A DNA stretch of 64,000 bases from Schizophyllum amplum (taxonomy: Eukaryota > Basidiomycota > Agaricomycetes > Agaricales > Schizophyllaceae): NCBI GenBank assembly GCA_007026445.1, contig VDMD01000030.1, positions 124,001 to 188,000 of the forward strand. Direction: 5' to 3'. The position numbers were made by a program, and so were the translations under genes. Positions 9,943 to 20,669 of the stretch are shown in pieces; positions within the stretch are counted from its first letter, which is position 1, and every line of letters starts with the position of its first letter. Below the pieces are notes generated by a model, which was not told the DNA's origin, did no database searches, and worked only from the letters and a program-made list of their open reading frames with translations.

Positions 9943-10500
9943 GTGCCTCATACGCTCGACATACTGTGGACAGTCCAAGAGCAGGCTCGCGCCGAGCTAC
10001 TTCAAGGACAGCGCATGGCAACTTGTGGGCACGCGTTCCATACCGTGAACGCCTACCCGGCAGGCCCTGCAGACGTCTGCCCGATATGCGGTACATGCTA
10101 CGCTTGCCCGCGCCAATCACGTGACCTTACGTGGCAAGCGGGAGCTCGTCTGACGGCGTTGCTGGGGAGGATGGAGGTGAGTCTGCGTATACAAAGGCTG
10201 GCGGGGGTGCTAGTGTGATTGATGAGGGTGTCGAAGGTGTGGCTGACGGGGGTGTGGATGGTGCTATTGACGAGGTCATGCTTGCAACGACTGACCACGC
10301 AGGTCCAGTATCAGCGTCGTCGGAAGGTATTTTCTGGCGCTTGGGGTACCTTCGAGCGCTTGGGGTACCTTCGGTCACTTGGGTACCTTCTGGTACCTTC
10401 TGGCGCATGCGCGAGCTGTCGGCCGCCTGGACGTATCGTTCGTCAGGCGGAAGCATCGTTCGTCAGGCGGAAGCCTCGTCGCTGTTGCCTGCCATAGACT
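9943..10500 (+). pseudogene. Exon pair with a RING-like Cys/His cluster, gene unknown
   Basis: A plus-strand frame from about 9943 contains CGHAFHTVNAYPAG followed by CPICGTCYACP, the spacing of the second half of a RING-type zinc site. It ends at GRME before a good donor (gtgagt, 10177). The intron runs to ctgaccacgcag at 10302, and the next exon starts VQYQRRRKVFSG. The right arm conserves the donor, the acceptor and the VQYQR exon start (58.3-58.5 kb, minus strand), but there the Cys/His segment is deleted. No ATG is in frame upstream (the first candidate codon is GTG), so 5' exons are missing or unrecognised. Confidence 0.3.
10330..10480 (+). repeat. Short tandem repeats CTTGGGGTACCTTC and CGTTCGTCAGGCGGAAGC
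   Basis: About four units of cttggggtaccttc-like sequence (10338-10400) are followed by two exact units of tcgttcgtcaggcggaag (from about 10436). Related ggtacccc repeats occur on the opposite strand at 58258-58300. Confidence 0.65.
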
Positions 10501-10794
10501 CGGGTATGTGGCATCGCCGACCTTGACGACTAACGGAAGTTCAGACGACTTTTTATCTGCGCGGCTTCAGGGGATGACTTCTCTCGGATGGTCGTGTTGG
10601 TGCTGGCGGGTCTTGATGCATTCAATCATCGTCAGATGGACGAGAGGCTGTGGACATGATGGCGGCTCGGGAGGCTCAGTGTATGCCTAGTCGTACACCA
10701 AGGTAGGTGAGTACGTACAGTTGCTAGTGGGAATATATGTTGTTGTGCTGCTACTCCAGGTGTGAAGGCTCGGCTCTGCTGGTTCAACCGAAGG

Positions 10795-10895
10795 ATGCGA
10801 TGTGTCCAACCGAAAGATTCGATGTGTGTAAGCGAAGGATTCGATGTGTTCGACCGCAGGATTCGATGTGTTCGACCGCAGGGTTCGACGTGGTC
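10795..10895 (+). repeat. Tandem repeat, about 24-bp unit gattcgatgtgttcgaccgcag
   Basis: Four consecutive units with drift (gattcgatgtgtgtaagcga, gattcgatgtgttcgaccgc twice, ggttcgacgtgg). All frames across it are biased Cys/Arg or Asp/Phe repeats, so I do not call a gene. Confidence 0.65.
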
Positions 10896-11289
10896 GGCTC
10901 GAACAGTGGATCCGGTCGGCATGAAGGGTTTCGTGGGTGGGAGACGCGGGTGTGGTGCTCGAGGTGTTCGTGCATGCTGGACTACCGCAGGAAGTGGAAT
11001 CATCGTGGGGAGCGCATATGGTCGCGCGAGCGCACGCCATTGCAACGAGCGCGGGTGGTCGGGCGAGCGAAGGGGCGTCGTTGCGCGAGCGCCAGACTCA
11101 TGCAGCGGACGGCTATTGTGGCGAGCATGCTGCTCGTCGAGTAGCAGGCAGGCGCGAGCGAAGAGGATGGCGAGAGCGTCACAAGCGGTGGGGTCAGCTA
11201 GTGGAGCGCGAAGGTGTCGTGGCATTGGCGCGGGCGTATTCCGGCAGTGGCATGGGCACGTTTGGTCGAGGGCGGGCTTTATTGTGGGA

Positions 11290-11727
11290 TGGGCTGCTCG
11301 TCGTGATGCATGCGAAGTGTGTTCGCGAGAGGTGTGTCCTTGTGGCATGAGGGCAATTGTTCCAAGGGAATGCGGTGTTTGGCGCAGGACGTGGTCCTTG
11401 CTACGCGAGAAGAGTGGAGCTCGACGATGTTGGGCTGCTGCAGGTGGTTGTCGGGGTCGAGGGGAATATGGTCGCCGAGGAGATGAGTGAGGAGCGGGCG
11501 GCCATCGTGCTCGTCGACAAGGTTAGTGCTGGTCCTCGAGGGCTGTCTTATTGACCTTTTCTATGCATGACTACGGATGCAGAGAGCGTCTATAAGCGTA
11601 CTCGAACCCGGATTCAGCAACAAAGGGAGGCGCAAAACGTCGTTGAGCAATATGCCACCGGTGGTGCTCGTCGTCGATGCGGAGCCATTTGCGCGAATCG
11701 ACCGCCTAGACGCGTCGCATAGGCGCT
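11290..11727 (+). pseudogene. Conserved exon pair of unknown gene (left copy)
   Basis: A frame with VCSREVCPCGMRAIV (from about 11315) and, after a possible intron (about 11522-11580, gttagt..atgcag), a tail reading VYKRTRTR then ATGGARRRCGA to a TAG near 11727. The right arm conserves both: VCSREVCPCGMRAIV, then YKRTRSR and ATGGARSRCGA, minus strand. Between them the left frame appears shifted by one base relative to the right. The protein family is not recognised. Repeat-rich DNA precedes it, and the 5' end is undefined. Confidence 0.3.
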
Positions 11728-11906
11728 GCAGATCTGTAAGCATCTCTATCGCTACCGGCTTTGTCGTCGCTCACTCATTTTCCAGCGCGGTATGACATGT
11801 CGCGGTCAAAGGGAAAATCACAAACATACTAATTCCCGGTCAAAACCGACCTTCCGGTCGATGCCTACAGCGCGCCCAACATGCCTTAAATGTCACGACG
11901 TTTGCG

Positions 11907-12153
11907 ATGACTGTCAACAGGAAGACCGAAGGCCCCAGCGTCCCAGGACCCCCGCCAGCCCGCGTGGCAAAACATGGTATCGGCCCTCAAATAATTTTCG
12001 TAAGGTATGCGGCAAGAAAAATATGCAGTCCCTGGTGGCTAACAGCACTACAGACTTTTCAAGGCCAGTTTGAAGGCCCGACGAGGGCGGGGCGAGTATG
12101 AACGCCCATTTCTGGAATGGGAACCGTGCGAACTTACGTCCGCGCGCGTCTGA
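11907..12153 (+). CDS. Small conserved gene or regulatory block upstream of the disordered-protein gene (left)
   Basis: ATG at 11907; exons 11907-12004 and 12054-12153 with a 49-nt intron containing ctaac, predicting 65 residues beginning MTVNRKTEGPSVPGPP. The right arm has MTVKGKTEDPSVPGPP with donor and acceptor at the same places. After the intron both encode LKARRGRGEYERPFLE, but the left then shifts frame relative to the right (tgggaa versus tctga). Conservation between arms is much higher here than in the neighbouring gene: bases 12069-12117 are identical to the right copy. That could mean a short protein, a functional non-coding RNA or leader, or recent gene conversion. Function unknown. 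Confidence 0.4.
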
Positions 12154-12411
12154 TGGGAGCCGTGACAATCCGAACCAAATAACGACGTTTGCTCTTTTCA
12201 ACCAGCCACCGTTTGCATTACGCCACTTTTCTTCTCCTCCTCCCTTCTCGTCGCTCACTCCTCGTCGAGATTTGGTTAGGACGCGTGTGGACAAGTTTTG
12301 AGATCCTTTGTGAACATTTGGGACGTGCAACAGCCCTTGTAACTGGTACGTAGCTTTCGGCCACTGTCATATTTGACATTCTAACGCGTCCTCCCTCGTT
12401 CACAGCATACT

Positions 12412-14389
12412 ATGCCAGAGACGAACGAGCCAGCGGGCGACACCCAGCTTTCGCGGGAGGAAAAAGAGGTTGCGCGGCAGATATTAGACGATAATGTTTT
12501 CGTGGATGTTTTCGGGCCAATGGTGCGTTCGTCACTTCGGAAGAGAAAGGCATTGTCTCACTATCTTCGCCAGCAAGAAGCAGATACTTTACCAGAAGCC
12601 GGCGCGCCAGAGACCGACGGTGCATCCGCGGATGCCCAATCCACAGATTCTCCATCGGCCTCTGAGGATGCGGACCCGCCTCACGTCGGCTCCTGTACCC
12701 CCACAAGTACCACTCGCAGCGAGTCTGTATCTACACCCGAAACGCTAGTAGAGGATGAGGATCGCGGCTGCGCGGGGAAGACATCTGACGAGCGAGCGGA
12801 GAAGCGCGCCGTTCAGAACGCGGACCAACACGACCAAGACCAGGAGGACGGTACTGCCACTGTGCCTCAAGTTGATGCGGAACCTCCGCAAGCTGAGGAG
12901 AAGAACACCTCAACGGAGGCGGTCGAACAGTGAGTCAGGCATTAAGATCATCGAATAGGACTTGTGTTTATTGATACATTGAATCAGGTCCCTTCCTTCC
13001 CCCACCCATATCTCGACGGCATCAGAGACGCCAAAGGTCTCAAGGAAACTTTCAGAAGACAATACCACCAGTCCCGGAAGCCCGCGCGAGGCCGCTGTAA
13101 AGACCGGCGATTCCATCGCTCATAACTGCGAAGTGGCCGCTACGCCTGCGTCTCCGAACATCGCTCCACGTACCATCGTCGCACACGTGTCTCCGCCTGC
13201 CGTGATCATCGCGACCACTGTCACCCATACCGCACAGCAGGCCGCTCCAGCTGATTCATCGGCCTCCGTCGGCGCTCCCGCTGTTCCACATCAAGCAGTC
13301 GAACCTTCCGACCCCCAGAGTCCTCCTGCTGCCGGTACGAAGCGTCTCAAGCGCAAATCAAGCGCTTCCGCCGACAAGGCAATGACGACGCAGCGTCGCA
13401 AGACGAAGAAAGGGAAGGCTGAAGATATCGCAGAAGGAGACGCGAATGCCCCGCCTCAAGAGATGCCTTACGAAAAGGCGAAACCGTGGCGGACTGGCCA
13501 ATCAAAGTTCCGCTACGCAAAGCTCCCCCGTGATGGCTCTGGCGCCAAAATGAGGGTCGCTGGCAACAAACAGCACAACGCCGGGCATCACACGGGGAAG
13601 GACGAGGAGGTTTACACTCGAGGAAGCTCCGGGCAAGCGCATACCGTCCACGGCTCGCAGACATCGCCGCAGTCCGCACCGCCCGCCTCGCAAGAAGCTG
13701 CGCCACCGTCTGGCGGTGGAAGTCGAGGAAGGCCGGCCTTCGTGCCGTCCCAAGGTGACGATGTCACCACATCGTCCCTGCATCGTCAGGCGCAGCAACA
13801 GTCTGGGGCCACCACCACTTCCGTCGGAAGCTCCACATATCCCCCTGGCCCGGTATACACCACCCCCGCTCACCCATCGGTCAATGCGGGCCTTCAAAGC
13901 CATATTCCACACCCTGGTGTTCCGACGCATAGTGGCACCTTCAGCGGCAGCGTGACTGGCGCCAACGCACCAAACTTCGGGCACAGCTCGAGCGCAGCTG
14001 CGACGCCCAACTCGGGCATGCCCGCCCACTATAACAACGGGGGCGGATACAATGGTGTTGGCCACTTCACGCCGTATAACTACAGCACGCACGGGTACAA
14101 CGCCCAGGCTTCTGGCGCCGCTCAAGGAACCCTCCCAAACTACCCGGGCATCATGGCTCAATCCTTTGCTTCGGCGCCGCCTGCGCCCGCCCCGCCGACG
14201 TACCAGACGCAGGCTCTCGCCACGTCCTTCAACTTCGGGCCATCTGCCTACTCCACGACGCCGATATCTTCTACCGTGACGCCTTCCTTCAGCGCACCGT
14301 CTTCTTCTGCCACGCCTTCTTCGTCGAACGCGCAGCTATCCTACGACACCTCCACGCCTTATGGAGTGTATGGGAATGGTCGTTGGTGA
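12412..14389 (+). CDS. Large intrinsically disordered protein with basic nuclear signal (left copy)
   Basis: Unknown function. Exons 12412-12522, probably 12574-12929, and 12988-14389, giving about 622 residues. Intron 1 (12523-12573, 51 nt) is in frame and unspliced reading is open; I infer it because the right paralogue has an intron at the same place (56071-56022). The N-terminus MPETNEPAGDTQLSREEKE aligns with the right copy. The middle is Ser/Thr/Glu-rich. A bipartite-like basic cluster (KRLKRKSSASADKAM, then RRKTKKGKAE) suggests nuclear import. The C-terminal third is Tyr/Gly/Asn/Ser/Pro-rich (GGGYNGVGHFTPYNYS), resembling prion-like or phase-separating regions. No catalytic domain is visible. 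The strongest conserved motif with the paralogue is ATPNSGxPAHYxNGGGYNGV. It could be a transcription or RNA-binding cofactor; that is a guess from composition. Confidence 0.75.
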
Positions 14390-15825
14390 TTCGACAGTCC
14401 CGATGTGGGCACCGTCGGTCGGCGTTAAACTGACCAAGAGCGAGTGGGCGCGAAAGCAGCAAAGTCTGCGCTTCTATTGAACGGCAGGACGAAGGAACGC
14501 TTCTCATACGCCTGGAACTACGAGGACAACTCAAGGCATCATTGCATCATTCTCATGTACTGTATCTCCCGACAAGTATGTGTGTAGCGTATTTGTACTG
14601 TTAGTCAGAGGTGTACAAGGGAGCTATAACATGGATCTCATAATCGTACCGTACTTTATAGGTGCATACTGTAACCTATGATGCCTCAGTCGCACACCGC
14701 ATCAGACGGGCTATGCGCAGAATATACGTCGGACGTCTTTCGCATCGTGTCAACCCTCGCGAATGCTCTGGAGTCTCTAGAAGCTGCTATTTTTGCTACG
14801 CACAACGTTGCACACGTTGCACCACGAGCGACGTCGACCTGGAGAAAGTTGGGAGAAAGCCGGTTGGGTTAGATCTAGATAAAGCACGTGACGTTCGGTT
14901 CCGCACTTAAACGCACGTGCGTATCAGGCCGCAGGCGTCATCATGCGTTGATCATGCGCGACAAATAATGACCCCTCAGGCCTCAACTAGCAAGTCTCCG
15001 TTACTTAACTCTCTTGAATCCTCAAGCATGCAATGCACAGCGCTGCACCAGCTCAAACGGACATCTCAGGGAAACGGTTAAGCAGTGATTGGGCCCCGCT
15101 GCAGTCGACTTCAGGGCAGGGCCTCCGACACTGCTGCATTGCAATCTACACCCTCAGAACTGGGTGCGACTAGTTCAGAGCTCGATACACGCGCTGTGGG
15201 TCTCCCAATCTCGCGAACTGATGCCAGTCGCACTGTATTCGCCGCAAGTACGATCGCAAGTACGATAGACGTTGGTCACCCTCGGGCATCCCGGCCTCTA
15301 AAGCCGAGCGATGCCTCAGATCCAGAGGTACCGTGATTCATCAACGCAAACATGAGAGCGTCAGGCGCCGACATGTGTGCTCAATCTACTTACAATTCGG
15401 AAGACGCTGCTAACGCCATCACCTGGTAGTCTCCCAAGGCTAATCGCCTGGCAGGTTGTAGAGCGCCTGAGTCAGCACAGATGTAAAACGAAGCGCCCTG
15501 CTAACATCAGTCAGGTTGTTCAGCACGCCTCGCTGCAACCGCGCAAGACATTCCAGCCGTCCTGAGGCATGTTCATGCTGTATAGCCCCGGCGTATGTAC
15601 AGATCATCTGATACTGTCGCAAGCTCGGCACAGACGCGGCTTTCGCAGGCCACGTCGTCACCAATATGACGAGCAATTGATGATACAACGGCAAACTTCA
15701 GGCAACCTTGGTCCTTGACAGACCTTGAGTCACACTTGACGCTATATAAAGGCAAGACGTTCATCCTCTCACATCTCCCATTCTCCTACCAGTCTCTCCT
15801 TGCTACAACCAACGTACCCTTTTAC
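14390..15825. other. Intergenic region and reductase-1 promoter
   Basis: No gene is called. The first 150 bp resemble the DNA following the right paralogue (about 54.05-54.19 kb). Short frames at 14.66-14.9 kb show no domain. From about 15410 to 15790 the DNA resembles the promoter of reductase 2 (19.14-19.5 kb), sharing gcgcctgagtcagca and ctgctaacgccat. This indicates that the two reductase genes duplicated together with their promoters. Confidence 0.5.
15742..15750 (+). promoter_or_regulatory. TATA box of reductase 1
   Basis: ctatataaa lies 84 bp upstream of the ATG at 15826. The other two reductase genes have tatataa about 70-95 bp upstream of their starts. Confidence 0.65.
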
Positions 15826-16852
15826 ATGTCTGCGTTCAAGTCTATCGCCGTGACCGGAGCCCAGAGCGCTATCGGCAAGGTCATTGTCCGCACTCTCGCC
15901 ACCACCCCTGGCGTTTCTGTCCTCGTGCTCACACGGGCTAGCACCGCCCGGCCGGAGTACCTGCCAGAGAACGTCGCCCATGCCGGCATCAACTACGCAG
16001 ATGTCGACGCGACTGCCGCCATCCTGAGCGAGCACAAGGTCGAAGTCGTCATATCCCCTCTCAGCAGCTTCGCCATCGCGGAGCAGATCCCGCTTGCGAA
16101 CGCGGCGAAGGCCGCTGGGGTGAAGCTGTTTGTGCCGAGCGAGTACGGGACCGTCACTAAGGGGCTTCCGGCGGAGGATGCACCATCCTTCCTTCAGCAG
16201 AAGATACAGGTTGCAGGTGAGCAGTATTCCGCGGTGAACCCCTTGAGCGGACACGCTGACCCCCTCCCTTCTCAGACCATCTGCAGTCCATCGGTCTTCC
16301 GTCCCTGCGCGTTTTCGTGAGTGCTGAGAGAATCGTCCCGTATCCGGTTGCTGACCATGCCGTGACAGACTGGCATATTCCAAGAGTTCGTTCAGCTGCT
16401 TGTCGGCTACGGCACCAACAAGAAGGTCAACATCATCAGCTCGCTCAAGGGAGACACGCCATTCTCTACTACGAACACCGACGACATTGGAGGTGGGCCA
16501 GTGATCTGATGACGCTAGCTGAGAGACTGACGCGCCCACTACAGGCTTCGTTGCATATGTCGTCACGCATCATCCTCTGTCTGCTCTTGCAGACAAAGCC
16601 GTGCGCATCGAAGGCGACCGCCTGACGCTCAACGAGCTCGGCGCCGTCCTTGGAGCGCCCATTGAGAAGGTGGACGTGATACCCGCCCCGGAGGGTGTGC
16701 CGGCGGCCTTCCTCGCCCATCTCCAGACGCTCATAGATATGGGATACCTCAATACGGAGACGAAGCTGGTGGACGACGATGGCAGCGGCGGCGCGAATGG
16801 GCTGTGGGAGGGCCACCGCTGGACACCGCTGAAGGAGTTCTTGAAGTTGTGA
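15826..16852 (+). CDS. NmrA-like NAD(P)-binding reductase 1
   Basis: Probable NAD(P)H-dependent oxidoreductase or redox sensor of the NmrA/isoflavone-reductase-like family (atypical short-chain dehydrogenase fold), cytosolic. Exons 15826-16216, 16276-16316, 16369-16492 and 16545-16852 give 287 residues, typical for the family. The N-terminal dinucleotide-binding loop is GAQSAIGK (Gly-rich after the first beta strand). KLFVPSEYG, the family hallmark, follows near residue 105. The C-terminal substrate domain includes YVVTHHPLSALADK and KVDVIPAPEGVP. The exon layout (a 41-nt exon 2 and a 124-nt exon 3) is identical in all three reductases of this window. The start is chosen at MSAFKSIAVTGAQ because the beta-alpha-beta motif begins there; the longer upstream frame lacks homology. 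All splice sites are canonical and the gene appears intact. Substrate unknown. Confidence 0.88.
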
Positions 16853-16981
16853 TGAACATTTATATGCGCTGCACAGGCACTTTAAGTAGAAGGAGATGAA
16901 AGAATATATGTATCGCAGGGGAAGGATCGGCAGAGCACGGTCCACCCAAGCTATGCCACGCCCGCTGCAGTACTGGGCGCT

Positions 16982-17238
16982 GTGCAATCCCTTGTACCAG
17001 TCGAAGTGCCCGCCGCTGTACGCCCGATACACCCTCTGAGAAGGCCTCCCGGCTCCGGTCTATCCGATGTCGCTATGGGGCTTCGCATGTCGGCGACGCT
17101 CATGCTCTCGACTCATTTAACGAGGATGTGCCCGAGCGGAAGCGGGAAAGACGCCAGGGAACGAACTGCAGGTCGAACGGCAGCGAGAGAATTAAAAAGA
17201 TCCAGAAATTGCTCTAGAACTTCGTATGTACGGTGATT
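16982..17238 (+). pseudogene. Remnant of a FunK1 kinase C-terminus
   Basis: Translated words PVEVPAAVRPIHPLRRP, GSGLSDVA and RERTAGRTAARELK line up with the last 85 residues of the FunK1 gene at 50961-53591 (PAEAPALRPIRPLRGA, GSSLSDAA, ERRQGSSYRSN). No kinase domain precedes it. The edge of the inner inverted duplication (about 17111) cuts through this remnant: its first half exists only here, its second half also on the right at 50461-50607. Confidence 0.65.
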
Positions 17239-17347
17239 CCAAAAATGCGACATCCTATGTGAACTCGGTTTATATCACATCCTCGCCTCTGGTATTTCGT
17301 CGGAACATTGAGCATAATCATCAGCGCGGTACGACCGAACGACGAAG

Positions 17348-18564
17348 TTAGAGGCCGAAATACCGCACATCGTATGTGAACGGTAAGTCGCGATCAACAC
17401 AAGCTCCTGCCATACTGAACACAACACGCAATCGGATGCGGTGGCGGTCCTGGCCGACCCTAGTCTGCAATAGGAAGAATTTACACCGCGGCGCAGGCAG
17501 AACTTCCGTAAGATCCAGCCTGATGATGGCCTGCTCCGTGTCGCTCGCTTGCTCGAACAAGGGCTCCAATCTCTGTGCCATCTCGGCCTGATATATATGA
17601 TATCCGAGAGGGAGACGGCGCCTGCATCGTTGTAAGCAACAGCGTGTTGGATGGAGTATGGGTCAGGCTGGGATGAGACGATAGCGCACCTTGTAAACCC
17701 CACGGACCATCGAAGGACGCGTAGCTGCATTCGCGTCGATGCCCGGCATTCCAGTGCATTCGCTGACAACTACCGGAGCAGTAGGCATGCGCGCCGCACG
17801 GGCAGATGCGCACCATGTCATGATGGGGGCCCTACAGTGCAAGTATATTAGTATCAGAACTGCTAGAGGCAAAGACGGCCCCGACCCACCTGTACGTTCC
17901 AGCATGGCATAGAACGTCTCCAGCTCTTCTCCTGGAAGCTCCGGATGTATAGCACGTGGTACAGGTTGAAGGTCTCCGCAATATCCCTCCACGTCGGCGA
18001 CGGCCGTCTCGGCCCTCCGACAGCAAGAGGAAACGCGTACCGCTGGGAGAAGGCGTGCATGACTTTTGCCGTTAGGAGGCAGGAGCAAAATAAGGGAATG
18101 ATCTGCGCGATCATGCGCCTGTCGAGCATATCGTCGAGTTCGCAAAGAAGGTCAAAGAGACCTGCTTTGACGGCATGCATGAGCGTGTGGTTTGTTCTAG
18201 CTACATAGCACATGGTGCCGACTAGGCCAACGGCGTCCCCCGCGGTTTCGCGGCTCTTGAAGTCGCCGGCGCAGAGGCGACGCCCAGCAGACATGACGGC
18301 GACTATCGCCTTTCGAGGGATTTTCAGCCTCGACTGGCGGATCTCGGGCAGGTAGACGAGGTCCGTGAGCAGTCCGAAGTGTCGACTCCATGTGTCTGCC
18401 AACAAACGAGGGTCTATTGTGAGTCTTGACAAGAAGCTCGTTTGCTGTGCAGTAACGCGATAGAGTGATCGCGTATCCGCAGTCAACCGGCACAGTTCGC
18501 GTACGAAGAGCGCACGATCCTCCGCGGGTGGGTTCGTATCACGGCCAGCGAGTATGTTGAGCAT
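17348..18564 (-). pseudogene. MYND-type zinc-finger protein gene, left copy, frameshifted by a 34-nt deletion
   Basis: Family of fungal MYND-finger proteins; the finger usually mediates protein contacts. Exons (minus strand) 18564-17890, 17831-17690 and 17621-17348. Exon 2 encodes the finger: ICPCGAHAYCSGSCQRMHW then HRREC, with the Cys/His spacing of an MYND second half. In exon 3 the right copy has 34 extra bases (gtaacatcgtg..ctagccag) that are missing here, which throws the frame. The true C-terminal frame is recognisable downstream (MAQRLEPLFEQASDTEQ, ending RDLPFTYDVRYFGL). A third remnant at 20.7 kb differs from this tail by only synonymous changes, confirming the frame. MLNILAG at 18564 is the first in-frame ATG. 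A stronger Kozak ATG (ccaccATGagc) lies upstream in another frame, so the N-terminus is uncertain. The interrupting 34 bases start GT and end AG but seem too short for an intron. Confidence 0.75.
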
Positions 18565-18891
18565 AGTAGCCCATGAGTTGGTCTACGAGATGGCACAACG
18601 CTCTCAAGCTCTCGAGTTCTAGATCAAAGCGTAGTCGTGAGAGGCTATCGGAGCTCATGGTGGCAAACAGACGGGATGAAGAAAAAGACGGTGAAAGTTC
18701 AAGTTAGGATACTTAAGTAGCCCCGCGGAAATCGTCGGAAGCATTGTCGCATCACCGGCCCGATCTACCGACGTGGGTGCCCGGTGACGCACGCCTTCCG
18801 CTGATTCATTGTTCTCTTCTTGGACTCCGTCGGCATTGTTTACTTCTTCCTTTCCTCATACCCACATTACTGCATATCTGATATCTCTATA
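18565..18891. promoter_or_regulatory. Divergent promoter region between MYND gene and HECT 5' fragment
   Basis: MYND reads left and the HECT fragment reads right. The right 110 bp (cgcacgccttccgctgattc, attgttctct) resemble the upstream region of all HECT copies, so the fragment kept its promoter. Confidence 0.55.
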
Positions 18892-19085
18892 ATGCAGCCG
18901 TCGTTGCTCGAAGACTCGCGACGGCGGAAGATCAACCTGGGAGGCACGTCCGGCGCGTCCTCGCAGTCGGCGCTGCTCGACCAGGCGAAGGCACGGCGTC
19001 TAGAGCGTCGGACACTCAAGCGGAAGCAGGACAGCGCGGTCAAGATCCAATCATGGTGGCGTGGCATACCCGAGCCGCGATCTGC
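18892..19085 (+). pseudogene. 5' fragment of HECT ubiquitin ligase gene (left inner arm)
   Basis: Begins MQPSLLEDSRRRKINLGG, closely matching the N-terminus of the HECT gene copies (MQPSLFEDSRRRRINLGG). It continues through the IQ-like AVKIQSWWRG and then diverges at about 19085 (GIPEPRSARRQPSY) into DNA that belongs to the reductase-2 promoter. The HECT domain is absent. An open frame to about 19248 is chimeric. Substitutions show it separated from the 5' copies at 24.9, 33.6 and 42.9 kb before those separated from each other. Confidence 0.8.
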
Positions 19086-19527
19086 GCGTCGCCAACCGAG
19101 TTACATCACGAGTTGCAACTCGACTCGAACTCGACTCGTTGGCACCACTGCTAACGCCATAGGTTGTAGAGCGCCTGAGTCAGCATACTTATATGTAGAA
19201 AGAAGCACCCTACTGTATCAGTCAGCTTTCTTACAATGTGCAGCTTGACAGCGCACTGCGACGCAACCAGGAACGGCATTTTTGCTGCCCCCTGAGTGGC
19301 CTCGGCGACTCAAGTTCGGCATCTGCACGCGCGCCTTTCGCCGATTGTCACTAATAGTATGACACGCGATTGGTCAGACAATGTCGAACTGACGCGGCAG
19401 GCAATCTTCATTTGATGCACAGTAGCAGAAACCTATATAACAGGTCAGATGTTCGTCCTTCTCATATCTCTCCTTCTCCTAGCCCCTCATCAGATTCCTC
19501 GCTACCGCCAGTACAACGTCCGACATC
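19086..19527 (+). promoter_or_regulatory. Reductase-2 promoter
   Basis: Contains ctgctaacgccat and gcgcctgagtcagca shared with the reductase-1 upstream region, and the TATA box ctatataa at 19433-19440, about 90 bp before the start codon. No other gene is seen. Confidence 0.6.
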
Positions 19528-20551
19528 ATGTCTACATTCAATTCCATCGCCGTGGCCGGAGCCCAGAGCGCTATAGGCAAGGCTATTGTCCTCACTCTCG
19601 CCGCCACTCCTGGCGTCTCTGTCCTTGTCCTCACACGGGCTACCACCGCCCGGCCGGAATACCTGCCAGAGAACGTCGCCCATGCCGGCATCGACTACGC
19701 GGACGTCGACGCAACTGCCGCCATCCTGAGCGAGCACAGCGTTCAAGTCGTCATATCCTCGGTCAACAGCGTTGCCATTCTGGGTCAAATCTCGCTTGCG
19801 GACGCAGCAAAGGCCGCCGGGGTGAAACTGTTCGTGCCCAGCGAGTACGGGTGCATCTCCAAGGGGCTTCCGGAGGTGCCATCCTTTTTGCAGGTGAAGA
19901 TACAGGTTGCAGGTGAGCAGCATTTGGTGGCGAGCCTGGTGAGAAGACGCTTTAACCTATTTGCTTCTCAGATCATCTGCAGTCTATCGGTCTTCCGTCC
20001 ATGCGCGTCTTCGTGAGTGTTGAGGGAAGCGCCCCCACACTAGGTAGCTGACCATGCCACAGCCGGGCATATTCCAAGAGTATCTTGAGCTGGTTGTCGG
20101 CTTCGGCACCAACAAAAAGGTCAACATTTTAAGCTCGGTCAAGGGAGACACACCGTTCTCCACTACGAGCATGGATGACGTAGGAGGTAAATCCGTGATA
20201 TAAGGGTGCCAGATGAGAGAAACTGACGCGCGCACCATAGGCTTCGTTGCCCACGTCGTCACGCATCACCCTCTGTCTGCTCTCGCAGACAAAGCCGTGC
20301 GCATCGAAGGGGAACGCGTCACGCTCAACGAGCTCGGCGCTGTCCTCGGGGCTCCCGTTGAGAAGGTGGACGTTATCCCCGCCCCGGAGGGTGTGTCCGG
20401 GATGTTCTTCCTCGATCAGCTCCAGACGCTCGTAGAGAAGGGATACCTTAACACGGAGACGAAGCTGGTAGACGGCGACGGTAGTGGCGGCGCAAATGGG
20501 TTGTGGGAGGGCCACCGCTGGACGACGCTGAAGGAGACCTTGAAGCTGTGA
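19528..20551 (+). CDS. NmrA-like NAD(P)-binding reductase 2
   Basis: Same family and gene structure as reductase 1, intact. Exons 19528-19912, 19972-20012, 20063-20186 and 20241-20551 give 286 residues. The nucleotide-binding loop is GAQSAIGKAIV, the family motif KLFVPSEYG, and the C-terminal domain contains HVVTHHPLSALADK and EKVDVIPAPEGV. It is closely related to reductase 1 (both end in a TETKLVD..NGLWEGHRW tail) and nearly identical to the disrupted right copy at 45228-47834. Exon 1 of the two differs at two residues (Asn/Lys at position 5; Ser/Arg in SEHSVQ). This left gene is the functional one of the inner pair. Confidence 0.9.
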
Positions 20552-20669
20552 AGCATATTATGTAAGCCGCTTCTCGACAAAATTGTGTATACCAAAAGTT
20601 AAAACCTAGGAAGAATGTTGTATTTATATCGTGGAAGCGCAGCCCTCATTTGCCGACAATGCTTGCTGA

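Larger units (their letters stand above)
17111..20660 (+). repeat. Inner inverted duplication, left arm
   Basis: This 3.55-kb segment recurs in reverse orientation at about 45120-50607, interrupted there by two insertions. It carries the FunK1 remnant edge, the MYND gene, a HECT 5' fragment and reductase 2. The arms are nearly identical; over MYND exon 1 only two residues differ. The left edge is near 17111, where ctcatttaacgaggatg starts to match. The right edge is near 20655-20663, where gcagccctcattt stops matching. Confidence 0.9.
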
